Assembly (NCBI GenBank): GCA_025353725.1
Contig: JANXOF010000095.1
Location: 124,001 to 188,000 of the forward strand
Direction of reading: 5' to 3'
Source of the DNA: Polyangiaceae bacterium
GTDB taxonomy: Bacteria > Myxococcota_A > Polyangia > Polyangiales > Polyangiaceae
Length of the DNA stretch: 64,000 nt
In this document: piece after piece, positions 18,501 to 26,931 of the stretch
Layout of the letters: every line of letters starts with the position of its first letter
Position numbering within the stretch: position 1 is the stretch's first letter
Position numbers and translations under genes: made by a program
Notes under the pieces: model-generated
Databases searched by the model: none
The model's input: only the letters and a program-made list of their open reading frames with translations
What the model was told of the DNA's origin: nothing

Positions 18501-19773
18501 AGAGAGCGGAACACCTGCGATAACGACGTTGCAAGTCGATCCCGACGGGGGCGGAGTTCGTCAAATTGGCGTCGCGATACTTCCCGGCGGCACCGACGGA
18601 TCGCCTGTCAAAGGAGGGTCATGTTCCCGTGCCATTGGCGGTACGGGTCCGACGACATTCCTCGACGCCACTTATGACTTCAGCGATAGCGTGATGAGGC
18701 GGAGGACGTCCGTTCGGCAGTGGGGCGCGACATGCAGCTCACCTGTGCCGGGCCGCGGCGTGACGATCGTTCGGCTCGACACGGGCGAGGTGCTCCGCCA
18801 CTTCGGTCGTACAGCCCAAGACGTCCCTCTCCGGCTCGCAGGCAAGACGACAGATTCTCCGTTCGACTCGCCCGTGATCGGTACGCCGATTGTCTACCCC
18901 AACCTGGTGGGTGCGACAGCGCAGAGGGCCTTCGTAGGGGACGCCGACGGCACGGTATGGCGAATCGACCTCAGCTCCTCTGACCCAACAAAGTGGAAGG
19001 TCGCGCTGTTTCAAGACTTGCTGAGTCGCGATTTGCCGGCGCCTGCGCCTACGGCGGCGTCGAGCGAGCCCATCCATGTGCCGATGATTCTCTCGCTCGA
19101 TCCGACCGGTAACGTCGTGCTCAACGCGGCCACGGGCGACCAAGAAAACCTCGTCGTTACGACCGAGAAAAACTACGTGTATTCGATCCAAGAAGAGCGG
19201 CCGAGTGCCACGCGAGCTGGGTCTGCCAAGGTCCGCTGGTACCGCGCGCTCGAGAATGCGGAGCGCGTCACCGGTCCGATGACGGTCTTCGATAGAACGC
19301 TTTACTTCGCAACCTACAAGCCCGTGGTCCCGACCGCGGGAACGTGCACCGAGGGTGGAAATCCGAAACTGTGGGGGATGGACTTTTTCAACGCCGACGC
19401 GGCGGGCATCGGGGCGGGCGGAGCGCCTCGTTGGTGCGGGCTTGGGAAGGTCGACCCCGCGAGTGGTGCGTGCCAAGACGCGCTCACGCAAGGCGAAGAC
19501 CCCACCGTGCTCGATCCGACGCTCAAGGGAGCTATCATCCCGGGTGTAACGATTCGAGCGGCACAGTCGTGCGCGACGTTTGACGCCACCGCGTACGACC
19601 CCGCGCTCACGGGCTTGAGCTCAACGAAATACGACATCTTCTTCGGTGCCACGAACGCGCGGACCGGCGGCGGCACGGGTACGCCGCAGGCCGCGCGGCC
19701 CGAGGTGCCGATCACCCGACCCCTTCCGCGCACAACGGCTAGGGTCGATGCATGGGCACTCGTCGTCGACTGA
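15562..19773 (+). CDS. pilY1: PilY1-like type IV pilus tip protein with vWA domain
   Basis: 1403-residue exported protein. A Sec signal peptide ends near DAKAQ (residue 37). A von Willebrand A-type domain follows: MIDAS motif DTSGSM (54-59) and the later strand IILLTDGAPN (about 391). Cys-rich segments lie between 440 and 520 and near 770-830. The C-terminal half is a PilC/PilY beta-propeller (LYVASADGVLHAF type repeat as MYVASADGVLHAF, AFVGDADGTVWRIDL). In Pseudomonas and Myxococcus, PilY1 primes pilus assembly and acts as adhesin or mechanosensor. The gene is the core of the minor-pilin operon and its end overlaps the next gene by 22 bases. Confidence 0.9.
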   Translation: MPMSRISRFGRARFIRGALLALGPLALVCASRDAKAQVAGSTARPLPNVLLLVDTSGSMERMGDSSLPSANKGAPSPPNKCAPGSATNPNRWGMLLQALTGNLQPYYSCDEVDRSAAAFRNEFKINGKTVYDADYFLPYHRPLTGTTAATSCTLAPYSLPGATSGTGIGPLGLGSGGDARDMPTNAFTQVFNGHLKTQYAANSGLTLPTNACTFEQALDGQLDAARDYIRFGLMTFDNDTDAGTGVLAASPPSGFINSVNPFLGQWSYVKSPTNGLQSSTLSPLAFGQPAGCTDPAAPYAFEVGARHAAAPPWEGRLVGFPPPDGSLYDIARVNEDIQKVLLASRPYGATPIDGMLEDARDYLWYNSDGPNGTGANKDLYVDVGCREQFIILLTDGAPNLDLRPSCTGVGGKCPFNTSAKIAQTLSEATGKQKVKTLVIGFSVNGAGNTTFTNDGFPSGVNNCKAWYAGGGANTPTGMQTECASVKPPKGSTADACCQLNEVAYWGTQAHDVGPYFAETQADLVLSFGRILGGVTKSATTRTVPGYAPAVTIAGVGNTASYIASFIPNARKVWSGEIDRTRSVCVGTVPTAQTQSVVQGDSFAANVAAQAVAGKRLFLSAMAPATTAVPSGVAIDSARTIRPYAATVPADGIPAFAGAEVSGFDDTLKTKTNWAEALEIEATTCKRSKAVTPGTKVTVTVPALTKSECTESTWDFATAKYGPVKPGGSAYDFNVRCTGSTGGLSTGFCSVSGGACTLTTSSCSVPGEVCVPSCAALGAVFRSSPTLVGPPNQFLRDDSYLAFSNARASRRTVMYVASADGVLHAFKALSNASFDPNEFELWAFVPPAVLPKLAANYPTGQQILLDGTPVVKDTVWDRRSTDVVDSNQFHSTLVAGMGAAGPGYYALNVSDPDCGGIGVTTACQGSNFVAATNKAQASGGIAGPHFLWQLTDFEKASSGVDPAKQTRTARDGAPMVALFGKESGTPAITTLQVDPDGGGVRQIGVAILPGGTDGSPVKGGSCSRAIGGTGPTTFLDATYDFSDSVMRRRTSVRQWGATCSSPVPGRGVTIVRLDTGEVLRHFGRTAQDVPLRLAGKTTDSPFDSPVIGTPIVYPNLVGATAQRAFVGDADGTVWRIDLSSSDPTKWKVALFQDLLSRDLPAPAPTAASSEPIHVPMILSLDPTGNVVLNAATGDQENLVVTTEKNYVYSIQEERPSATRAGSAKVRWYRALENAERVTGPMTVFDRTLYFATYKPVVPTAGTCTEGGNPKLWGMDFFNADAAGIGAGGAPRWCGLGKVDPASGACQDALTQGEDPTVLDPTLKGAIIPGVTIRAAQSCATFDATAYDPALTGLSSTKYDIFFGATNARTGGGTGTPQAARPEVPITRPLPRTTARVDAWALVVD

Positions 19774-20273
19774 TTCTCGGAACCGCGCTAGCCCTTCTGG
19801 CGTGGGTTTCGGGATGTGGGTCGTGCACGCGTAAACAAGACGACGCTCCTGCCCCCGCGCCGCCAGACAAGCTCGCGGCGAACGAGGTCGTGGAGGGAAA
19901 GGAGCGCGCATTCGGCCTGCCGCTGCCACGTGCGGCTCGCGTCAACGTGCGCTTCGATACCACCGTCCACGTCGTTCTGGCGATCGAACGCGAAGACGTC
20001 GCCGCCTTCGTTCGAGCACGCGTCAACGACGGGAGCGTCGTCGTCGGCCCGAGCATCACCACGCTCGCAAACGTGGTTCCACGGCTTGATCCCGCGAGAG
20101 TCCTCACGGTCGAAGTTCGCAGCGTCAAGCTTGCGGACGGCACACGCAGCGAGATGGTAGTGCGCGACGTCACGCCGCTCGCGCCAGAGCCTGGGCTCAC
20201 CAACGAACAGCGCTGGCAAAAAGCCGGTTTGACTTCACAGGGCAAAGTCTCCGACCCTTCGCACCTCCAATGA
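19752..20273 (+). CDS. Small lipoprotein downstream of pilY1
   Basis: 173 residues with signal ILGTALALLAWVSGCGSC and a lipobox at VSGC. The mature part has a Pro/Ala linker and a single domain containing RVNVRFDTTVHVVLAIE and VVGPSITTLANVVPRLDP, which I do not recognise. Its start lies inside the end of pilY1 (22-base overlap), and its stop overlaps the next ATG (ATGA). Tight coupling suggests a pilus-linked role, for example as a periplasmic or outer-membrane accessory, but this is inference. Confidence 0.75.
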   Translation: MGTRRRLILGTALALLAWVSGCGSCTRKQDDAPAPAPPDKLAANEVVEGKERAFGLPLPRAARVNVRFDTTVHVVLAIEREDVAAFVRARVNDGSVVVGPSITTLANVVPRLDPARVLTVEVRSVKLADGTRSEMVVRDVTPLAPEPGLTNEQRWQKAGLTSQGKVSDPSHLQ

Positions 20274-21421
20274 CAAATTCGCGTCTCTTGTCAGGTTGCG
20301 TACTTGGAATGGCCGCGTGCGCGTCACGACCCGATGCGCCCAGCCCTGCGACCGGGTGTGAAGGGGCGGAGATCGTTGTCGCCGCAAGTGATATCTCGTC
20401 AGCCTTGATTTGCGGCGCGCCGCGATGCGAGGCCGGCCCGCGGACCACGGGCACGGACCTCGGACGCGATCCCGCCCTTTCGTCGTCCAACGGTCGCACG
20501 TTCTTTCTCGCGCGCGAGAACGCGGTGATCTTTGAGGTCGACCCAAGTTGCGGCGTTCCCGTCGCGCGCCATTTCCTCTACGATGCCATGCACGAGGGTT
20601 CGTCGAACCCGCACGACGTTGCCGTGGCCCCGGATGGCTCGCTTTTCGTAGCCCTCTACGACCAAGCGCGCATTGCCATTCTCAAAGACGGCAAGGCTTC
20701 AGGGTCCGTCGACCTCTCGACGTTTGATCCGGACGGAAACCCGCAAGCAGAATCGATTCGTATCGTGCAGGTCGACGGAAAACCGAAGGCCTTCGTGGCT
20801 CTCGAACGTCTCGACGACAACAGCGCTCCCATGCGCTTCGCCTCGAAGCTTCCTTCGTTTATGCTGCGTATCGACGTCGCGACGCAAGCTGTCGAGCAAA
20901 CCATCGAACTTGCCGGGCGGAACCCCTTTAATCCAATGGTCGAGTACGAAAGCGCGCTCTTTTTGGCCGAGCCGCGCGACTTCGACTCGGCGAGCGAGTC
21001 TCTCGCCGGCATCGAGCGCTTCGATACCGCGACGTCCACAACGCGTTTACTTGTCGGCGAGGCCGCATTCGGCGGAAGCGTCGTCGAAGTTGCAGTGACG
21101 AACGGGTGCGGAGTTGCTCTCGCCGCAGGCCCCGCGCATGGCGTCAATCCGACGTCTCTCGTTACGTTCGACCCGACGACCGGCGCGGCCCTGACAACGA
21201 CCAGCCAGCCGGTCTACGGTCCTACAGAGGGCTTTGACCTAAGGGGACTCGCGTGGAAGGGGCAATCGCTCTTCGTGGGCGATCGTCGCCGAGGCCCGTC
21301 GGGCTACCCTATCCACGTGTTCGAGCGCTCGGCAGACTCATGCGTTCTGCATGCAAATCCGACACGCGACCTGGTCGTTCCGCTTCCTCCTGTGGCGCTA
21401 AGGCCAGCGGCAACGCGATGA
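20270..21421 (+). CDS. Predicted beta-propeller lipoprotein
   Basis: 383 residues. The signal has a lipobox-like LGMAAC, followed by a Pro-rich linker. The body has propeller-like blades: NPHDVAVAPDGSLFVALYDQ, RTFFLARENAVIFEVDP, a MLRIDVATQAVEQTIEL blade and FDLRGLAWKGQSLFVGDR. The pattern matches YncE/SMP-30-like six- or seven-bladed propellers, without recognisable active-site residues. It is coupled at both ends by ATGA overlaps, to the small lipoprotein before and the flippase after. Function is unknown; a surface or periplasmic binding role in the pilus operon is a guess. Confidence 0.78.
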   Translation: MTNSRLLSGCVLGMAACASRPDAPSPATGCEGAEIVVAASDISSALICGAPRCEAGPRTTGTDLGRDPALSSSNGRTFFLARENAVIFEVDPSCGVPVARHFLYDAMHEGSSNPHDVAVAPDGSLFVALYDQARIAILKDGKASGSVDLSTFDPDGNPQAESIRIVQVDGKPKAFVALERLDDNSAPMRFASKLPSFMLRIDVATQAVEQTIELAGRNPFNPMVEYESALFLAEPRDFDSASESLAGIERFDTATSTTRLLVGEAAFGGSVVEVAVTNGCGVALAAGPAHGVNPTSLVTFDPTTGAALTTTSQPVYGPTEGFDLRGLAWKGQSLFVGDRRRGPSGYPIHVFERSADSCVLHANPTRDLVVPLPPVALRPAATR

Positions 21422-23019
21422 CGGCACCTGCACATCGGCCTGCGGGCGACGAGACCTCAGAGGCGCCGCAGGAGACGCGCAATGCGGCGCGTGGGGGCGT
21501 CGCCGTGCTCGGCGCAAAGGTCTTCTTTATCGCGACGGGTCTCCTCCAGCAGGCGCTCTTACCTCGCGCGGTAGGCCTCGCGGACTACGGCGCACTCTCG
21601 CGCGTTCTCGCCGTCTCAAATGTGTTCAACAACGTCGTCGTCGCGAGTTCAACGCAAGGCGTAAGCCGGGCCGTCGCCGCAGCGGGTGCGAACCCGCTCG
21701 AAACGCTTCGGGCAACGTTGCGCATCCACGCGGGAGTCGCTCTCGCGGCGGGCCTGCTGCTAGGCCTAAGCGCGCCTTTCGTCGCGCACTTCGAGCACGC
21801 GCCAGAGGTCCTTGCGCCGCTCCTCGTGATGACAGGCGTGCTCGTTGTCTACGGAGTCTACGCGCCGCTCGTCGGATACCTCAACGGCCGAGGGCTTTTC
21901 AGTCGTCAAGCGGCGCTCGACGTCGTCGCGGCAACGCTGCGAACGACGCTCATCCTGACGCTCGGAACCCTATTCACGCGGCGTGGAGGCGCGCTCGCAC
22001 ACGCTCTCGGAACGTCGCCCGGAGTCTTAGGTGCGACGGTCGGAATGGTCGTGGCCGCTGTCGGGGTGATCCTCGTCGCGTTGCGCTGGACCGGTACGGG
22101 GAGTGCCTCGCATGGGGTTGGCTCTGAGGGCGTTCCTCGGCTTCGCGTGTATCTCGCGCTCCTTTGGCCCGTCATGCTGGCGCAGCTTTTCACGAACGGG
22201 CTCATGCAGGCCGATATTTTGGTCCTTGGCCGCTATCTCTCTCTCGCGGCGCCGGCGACTGGGGCTCAGAGCGCCAACGAGTGGGTAGCGGTCTATCGGG
22301 CGTGCCAGCTCTTCGCGTTCTTGCCTTACCAAATGCTGTTTAGCGTTAGCCAAATTCTTTTCCCGATGGTGGCGCGCGCCCGAGTCGAAGACGGAGACGC
22401 GCGCGTCGCCGAACTCGTACGGCGAGGCTGCCGAATCGGGGCCATCGTTTGCGGAATGCTGGTGGTCGTCGTGCTCGTACTTCCTGGCTCGCTCATCAAC
22501 TTCGCCTATGGCGGCGAGGTGGCCTTCCGAGGCGCAGAAACATTGCGCATTCTCGCGCTCGGGCAGGCGGCCTTCGCGATGCTCGGACTCGCCACGACGA
22601 TTTTGGTGAGCCTCGGGCGAGCGCGTGACGCGATGAAAGTGACGTTGAGCGCCCTTTGCCTTCTCGGTGCGGCCTGTGTCGTCATGATTCCGCGCGCCAC
22701 CTTCGGCGCCGGACAGCTGCACGCGACGGCTTTGGCGACGACGACCGCGCTCGTGCTCGCGCTCGCACTCGGAGTTCAACGCGTCCGTCGTGTGGCAGGC
22801 GCGTTTGTTCCTTGGAGAACGGCGCTTCGTGTCGCCGCGTGCGTGGCTTGCGCCTTCGTGCTGGGCGGCGTGATGCCTAGGGTGTCAGAACTGCTCACGC
22901 CCGTCGCCGCCGGGGCTGTCGTTCTAGCTTATCTCGTGATTCTCTTCGTTACCGGCGAACTAAGCAAAAGCGATGTCGCGCTTGTCACGTCAGTCATCGC
23001 CCGACGTACCAAAAGGTGA
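21418..23019 (+). CDS. Oligosaccharide flippase / polysaccharide biosynthesis protein (MOP superfamily)
   Basis: 533-residue integral membrane protein with about 14 hydrophobic segments. The opening GGVAVLGAKVFFIATGLLQQALLPR and following GLADYGALSRVLAVSN match Wzx/MurJ-like exporters. It probably flips undecaprenyl-linked saccharides across the inner membrane. ATG 21418 overlaps the propeller lipoprotein stop; an open frame further upstream (to 21253) lies inside that gene and is rejected. Finding a flippase coupled to minor-pilin genes hints that the operon links pili with surface polysaccharide. The 3' end overlaps the convergent regulator by 30 bases. Confidence 0.85.
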   Translation: MTAPAHRPAGDETSEAPQETRNAARGGVAVLGAKVFFIATGLLQQALLPRAVGLADYGALSRVLAVSNVFNNVVVASSTQGVSRAVAAAGANPLETLRATLRIHAGVALAAGLLLGLSAPFVAHFEHAPEVLAPLLVMTGVLVVYGVYAPLVGYLNGRGLFSRQAALDVVAATLRTTLILTLGTLFTRRGGALAHALGTSPGVLGATVGMVVAAVGVILVALRWTGTGSASHGVGSEGVPRLRVYLALLWPVMLAQLFTNGLMQADILVLGRYLSLAAPATGAQSANEWVAVYRACQLFAFLPYQMLFSVSQILFPMVARARVEDGDARVAELVRRGCRIGAIVCGMLVVVVLVLPGSLINFAYGGEVAFRGAETLRILALGQAAFAMLGLATTILVSLGRARDAMKVTLSALCLLGAACVVMIPRATFGAGQLHATALATTTALVLALALGVQRVRRVAGAFVPWRTALRVAACVACAFVLGGVMPRVSELLTPVAAGAVVLAYLVILFVTGELSKSDVALVTSVIARRTKR

Positions 23020-24591
23020 GGCTTTAATCGCGTCGGACTTGCCACTTCGCAATCCGTGCTTTTGCACCAATCGGTGCAGATACATGCGATCCATACCGGC
23101 CATGCGTGATGCCTTGCTCATGTTGCCACCGGCGGCCTCAAGAAGCTGCGAAAGGTATCCGCGCTCAAACGAGTCGATGACGGCGTCCTTCGCGAGGCGA
23201 AAGGGAACCTCGAGATCAACGCCGTTCGCGTGGCGTTGCGTCGACGTGACGCCTCCGGCTCCACGGCGAAGCGTGATGTTCGCCGATTGGAGGACAACGC
23301 TTCGCTCGACGTAGTTTCGGAGCTCGCGCACATTTCCTGGCCAGTCGTGTTTGGCCATGCCCGCAAGGACGGACGGCGGAAACAAACGCTCCTCTTCCAC
23401 GACACCGAGGTGAGCCAGAAACGTACGAACGAGGATGAGAAGGTCATCCAGCCGCTCGCGAAGGGGCGGTACGCGCGCGCTGATCACCGCGAGCCGAAAG
23501 TAGAGATCTTCGCGAAATCGCCCCTTGTTGACCTCTCGGTCGAGATCGCGATTCGTGGCGGAGATGACGCGAACGTCAACGTGCCGAGCCTTGGATTCTC
23601 CAACGCGGCGGATCTCACGCGCTTCGAGGGCGCGCAGAAGCTTGGGCTGGAGGTCGAGTGGAAGTTCGCCTATCTCATCGAGAAAAACGGTTCCGCCTTC
23701 CGCCGCTTCGAAGGCGCCCGTGCGGTCGCGATCTGCGCCCGTAAAGGCACCGCGCACATGGCCAAAAAGTTCGCTTTCGACGAGGCTCGGACTTATCGCT
23801 CCGCAATCCACGACGACGAACGGCTTGTTGGCCCGTGCACTGCGTTGCATGATCTCGGTCGCGACAAGCTCCTTCCCCGTACCGCTCTCGCCCTCAATCA
23901 AGACGTTGATCTCGCTTTGCGCAATTTTGTCGAGCAGCGCGAACATTCGGCGCATCGGAAGGCTTGTGCCGACAAGCGAGCCGAACGACGGCAACATCGG
24001 AACGAGGTCTTCTTTCACCGGCGCTCCCGACCGAACGCGCACCACCGAGTCGCCGAGGGTAAGAACGCTCTCGCTACCAAGGTCACCATCGCGCAGACGG
24101 ACACCATTGAGCGCCGTGCCGTTCATCGATCCCGAGTCGCGTACGGTCCAGTGGCCTGCCTCACGTACGAGGCGGCAGTGAAAGCGCGACACCATGGGGT
24201 CGCGAAGGACTACGTCGTTCGAGGCGTGTGACCCAATCTTGCAAATATCGCCGTCGTGGACGGCGGCGCGCTGGGCACTCATCCCGCCTTCGCGTTCGAC
24301 ATGGAGCGTGAGCCGAGGAACTGAAACAGTCTCGACGAGCTGGCGGACCGCGTGCAGGGTTTGCGCGGGCGCACGCATGGGCGGCAAGGACTCGACGGGG
24401 TTCATAACGCCCGTGGGGAGAGGGGGCGGCTTCGGTACCGAGGGCATAACCGCGGACTGAGGCGTACGAGGTGCGATGCCCGAGCCTTGCCGCGCGACCG
24501 CAGGCGGTGGCGACGCAGACGGCCGCTCGGAGGCCGACGCATGCTGCGCCGGCAGCGGAGGACGCGGTAGAGGGCTTTTGGGTTGCATCAT
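22990..24591 (-). CDS. FHA-domain sigma-54-dependent activator (Fis family)
   Basis: 533 residues. The first 90 are Pro/Ala-rich. An FHA domain (about 92-190) has IGSHASNDVVLRDPMVSRFHCRL and SMNGTALNG, the phosphothreonine-binding layout. The AAA+ core has Walker A GESGTGKE (234-241), an intact sigma-54-contacting loop GAFTGA (281-286) and VFLDEIGEL as Walker B. The C-terminal Fis-type helix-turn-helix ends the protein (NMSKASRMAGMDRMYLHRL). FHA-EBPs are a myxobacterial speciality linking Ser/Thr kinases to RpoN promoters. It converges with the pilus/flippase operon, a plausible target; that is inference. Confidence 0.92.
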   Translation of the reverse strand: MMQPKSPLPRPPLPAQHASASERPSASPPPAVARQGSGIAPRTPQSAVMPSVPKPPPLPTGVMNPVESLPPMRAPAQTLHAVRQLVETVSVPRLTLHVEREGGMSAQRAAVHDGDICKIGSHASNDVVLRDPMVSRFHCRLVREAGHWTVRDSGSMNGTALNGVRLRDGDLGSESVLTLGDSVVRVRSGAPVKEDLVPMLPSFGSLVGTSLPMRRMFALLDKIAQSEINVLIEGESGTGKELVATEIMQRSARANKPFVVVDCGAISPSLVESELFGHVRGAFTGADRDRTGAFEAAEGGTVFLDEIGELPLDLQPKLLRALEAREIRRVGESKARHVDVRVISATNRDLDREVNKGRFREDLYFRLAVISARVPPLRERLDDLLILVRTFLAHLGVVEEERLFPPSVLAGMAKHDWPGNVRELRNYVERSVVLQSANITLRRGAGGVTSTQRHANGVDLEVPFRLAKDAVIDSFERGYLSQLLEAAGGNMSKASRMAGMDRMYLHRLVQKHGLRSGKSDAIKASPFGTSGDD

Positions 24592-24786
24592 GATGAGTTG
24601 AAAGGTGGGCAGCGACCAGGGCGCCTACTCACAAGCAGCAAGACTGATGCCGGAAAGCATTTTCCCAATCGGTACGCAAAAATTCGGACTTGATCGCTGA
24701 GCGGTGCTCTCCTGAAGAGCCGTTGTGGTGAGTGATCGGTCCATCACCCCTGCTTAGGGATCGCCTCAGCGAGCACGTAACACACG

Positions 24787-25824
24787 ATGAAGCCATCGAA
24801 TCTGCGCCATCCTGCAGCCCTGCAAAAGTATTCTCTACTTGTATTTTGCACAATTTTGGCCGCGTCAATCCCGACGTCTTTGGCGTGCTCCAACCACCGC
24901 CCACCGCCTGTCCGCGCGGTTGACGCGAGCGACAGGGCACCACGCGAGCCAGTCATCGAAGCGACCGCCCCCGCAGCGCCCACGCTTAGCCCGGAGCCGG
25001 CACCCGTGGCGGAGCCTTACCGCGCGAAGCTCGGTCACGGTGCCGAGCTCTATCTGCCCAGTTGGTTCTCTGCCCGCGAAGGAGGCTACGACCTCATCGT
25101 ACACTTTCATGGACTCGGAAAGCTCCAGGAAGCGAACCTCGACCGCTCACCGATCAACGCGGCCGTCGTCACGGTCAACTTAGGCGTGGGCACTGACCCT
25201 TACGCGCATGCCTTTCGCGACGCCCGTGCGTTTCAAAAGCTGCTCGGCGCAACGGAGGCGGAAATAGAAAAGAGTGGCCGAGCGAAGGGCGCTACGAACC
25301 GGAGAATTGCGCTCTCGGCCTGGAGCGCAGGATTCGTGTCTATCGCGCGCATCTTAAGCGACCCGACGAACGCTTCAAAGGTAGACGCCGTCTTACTCGC
25401 GGACGGATTCTTCACTTCGTTCACCAATGTAAAAAAACGGTCCATCAACACGGCATCGCTCGATCGATTTGCAGCCCTCGCGGCAGAGGCGGGAAAGACT
25501 GAGAAGCTTTTCGCCATTACGCATAGTGCGATCCCGACCCTCGACTACCCAAGCGTCGAGGAAACGGTAACCAAACTCCTCCTGATGACGGCGAATCCGA
25601 AAAGGCCGTCAAAAGCGATAGGCCCGCGCGAAATGCGTGAACGGTACGTCGTCGACCGCGGCGCGTTTCATGTGAAGGGTTATGCGGGAGTGACCGCGAA
25701 GGACCACGTTAAGCAAATTCTAGCGATGGGAGAGACGCTCTACCCGTATCTCAAGGAGCGCTGGGACGCGCCCGAGCCGGATAGGTCGGCGGCGCACGCG
25801 AACGCCGTCGCTCACTCGCCGTAG
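24787..25824 (+). CDS. Secreted alpha/beta-hydrolase-like lipoprotein
   Basis: 345 residues. The N-terminal signal ends at ASIPTSLAC, a lipobox, followed by a Pro/Ala-rich linker to about residue 75. The body has LIVHFHGLGK (oxyanion region), ALSAWSAGFVSIAR (nucleophile elbow with Ser in AWSAG, where the usual first Gly is Ala) and a late GAFHVKGY that could provide the catalytic His. This fits an exported esterase or peptidase of the alpha/beta fold; the substrate is unknown. It is divergent from the FHA activator with a 195-base gap, and followed by another hydrolase gene after 117 bases. Confidence 0.75.
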   Translation: MKPSNLRHPAALQKYSLLVFCTILAASIPTSLACSNHRPPPVRAVDASDRAPREPVIEATAPAAPTLSPEPAPVAEPYRAKLGHGAELYLPSWFSAREGGYDLIVHFHGLGKLQEANLDRSPINAAVVTVNLGVGTDPYAHAFRDARAFQKLLGATEAEIEKSGRAKGATNRRIALSAWSAGFVSIARILSDPTNASKVDAVLLADGFFTSFTNVKKRSINTASLDRFAALAAEAGKTEKLFAITHSAIPTLDYPSVEETVTKLLLMTANPKRPSKAIGPREMRERYVVDRGAFHVKGYAGVTAKDHVKQILAMGETLYPYLKERWDAPEPDRSAAHANAVAHSP

Positions 25825-25941
25825 TCGAGCACCGCCCGCCGTGCTTCGGGGCTGAATTCGTACTATGGTGTTCCGAAATGGCGTGCAAGCGCCCGTCCGC
25901 AGCCCAACGAAGAACGCCCATGCGCGACCTTAAAGCAACGG

Positions 25942-26931
25942 ATGAATACGCGTAGAATTACCCTCCTAAGCGCGATCTTGATTCTGGCGATGCTAGGCTC
26001 GAGCTACTACGCGATTCCCAACCTTTGGGCGCCTGTTCTCCTAAGCGCTGAGCACTGGAGAAGCGGCATGCGCGTCGGTCGCGCGTACGCGGTTTCGCGC
26101 GAATTCATTTTCCTTGAAGGCGGTCGCGGCGAAGAAACGATCGTCATGATTCACGGCTTCACGGCGAACAAGGACCACTGGACGCGGTTTGCGGCACCTG
26201 TCGGCAAGCGTTACCGCGTTCTCGCCGTGGATGTTCCGGGACACGGTGGCACCCCCAACGTCCCCGGCGAGGACCTTGGTTTTGAGGAGCAAGCGGAGCG
26301 TATTCATGCCTTTATCGCTGCCCGTGGGCTCGCCCGCTATCACCTCATCGGAAATTCGATGGGAGGTCACCTCGCGGGTACAGTCGCGTCGAGACATCAA
26401 AATGAGGTTATCTCGCTAGCGATGATTGAGCCGCACGGAATGGCCCATCGCGCGCCTAGCCAGTTCGATGAACTCCGCGCACGTGGCGCCGAGCCAATTC
26501 TTACGCGCTCTTCGAGTGATTATAAGCGGCTCGTGTCAATGACGTTCGTCGAGCCTCCGTTTATCCCCTACCCCGTCGCGAAAATATTCGAGCTTGATGC
26601 CATTGCCCGCGCCGACGGTTATGCGAACTTTCTCCCCGTCCTCTTTGGGCGTGATGTGGCACACCTTGAAGCCATCGCGCCGACCATCACGGCGCCCACA
26701 TTAGTCATTTGGGGCGACTCGAACCGGTTTTTGAATATTGATATGATGGCACCGCTTCAACGCCTCATACCTCATTCGAGTGGTCACGTGATGCGCGGGT
26801 GCGGTCATACCGCCATGGTCGAGCGCCCCGCAGAGACCGCGGAGGTCTATCTCGCGTTTCTTAGCTACATCAGTTCACTGGAGGCGGTGCGCCGTGAGGT
26901 TCACGATGCAGCACCGGCTTCGTCGCGCTAA
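25942..26931 (+). CDS. Membrane-anchored alpha/beta hydrolase
   Basis: 329 residues with an N-terminal membrane anchor (ITLLSAILILAMLGSSYYAI). The hydrolase fold is complete: MIHGFTANKDHW (oxyanion loop), HLIGNSMGGHLAG with nucleophile Ser, LVIWGDSNRF for the acid strand, and GCGHTAMVERP with catalytic His. It resembles monoacylglycerol lipase or haloalkane-dehalogenase-like esterases. It probably acts on the periplasmic side. Its 3' end overlaps the convergent methyltransferase gene by 62 bases. With the operon opposite, it may belong to one lipid- or metabolite-modifying locus, but no direct proof exists. Confidence 0.85.
   Translation: MNTRRITLLSAILILAMLGSSYYAIPNLWAPVLLSAEHWRSGMRVGRAYAVSREFIFLEGGRGEETIVMIHGFTANKDHWTRFAAPVGKRYRVLAVDVPGHGGTPNVPGEDLGFEEQAERIHAFIAARGLARYHLIGNSMGGHLAGTVASRHQNEVISLAMIEPHGMAHRAPSQFDELRARGAEPILTRSSSDYKRLVSMTFVEPPFIPYPVAKIFELDAIARADGYANFLPVLFGRDVAHLEAIAPTITAPTLVIWGDSNRFLNIDMMAPLQRLIPHSSGHVMRGCGHTAMVERPAETAEVYLAFLSYISSLEAVRREVHDAAPASSR

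Noticed and set aside
18739-19491. 250-residue minus-strand open frame inside pilY1
   Set aside because: PilY1 propeller motifs read on the plus strand across this region.
22027-22779. 250-residue minus-strand open frame
   Set aside because: Antisense to the flippase; polar, His/Arg-rich shadow typical of a reversed membrane-protein gene.
23230-24231. 333-residue plus-strand open frame
   Set aside because: Antisense to the FHA activator with intact AAA+ motifs.
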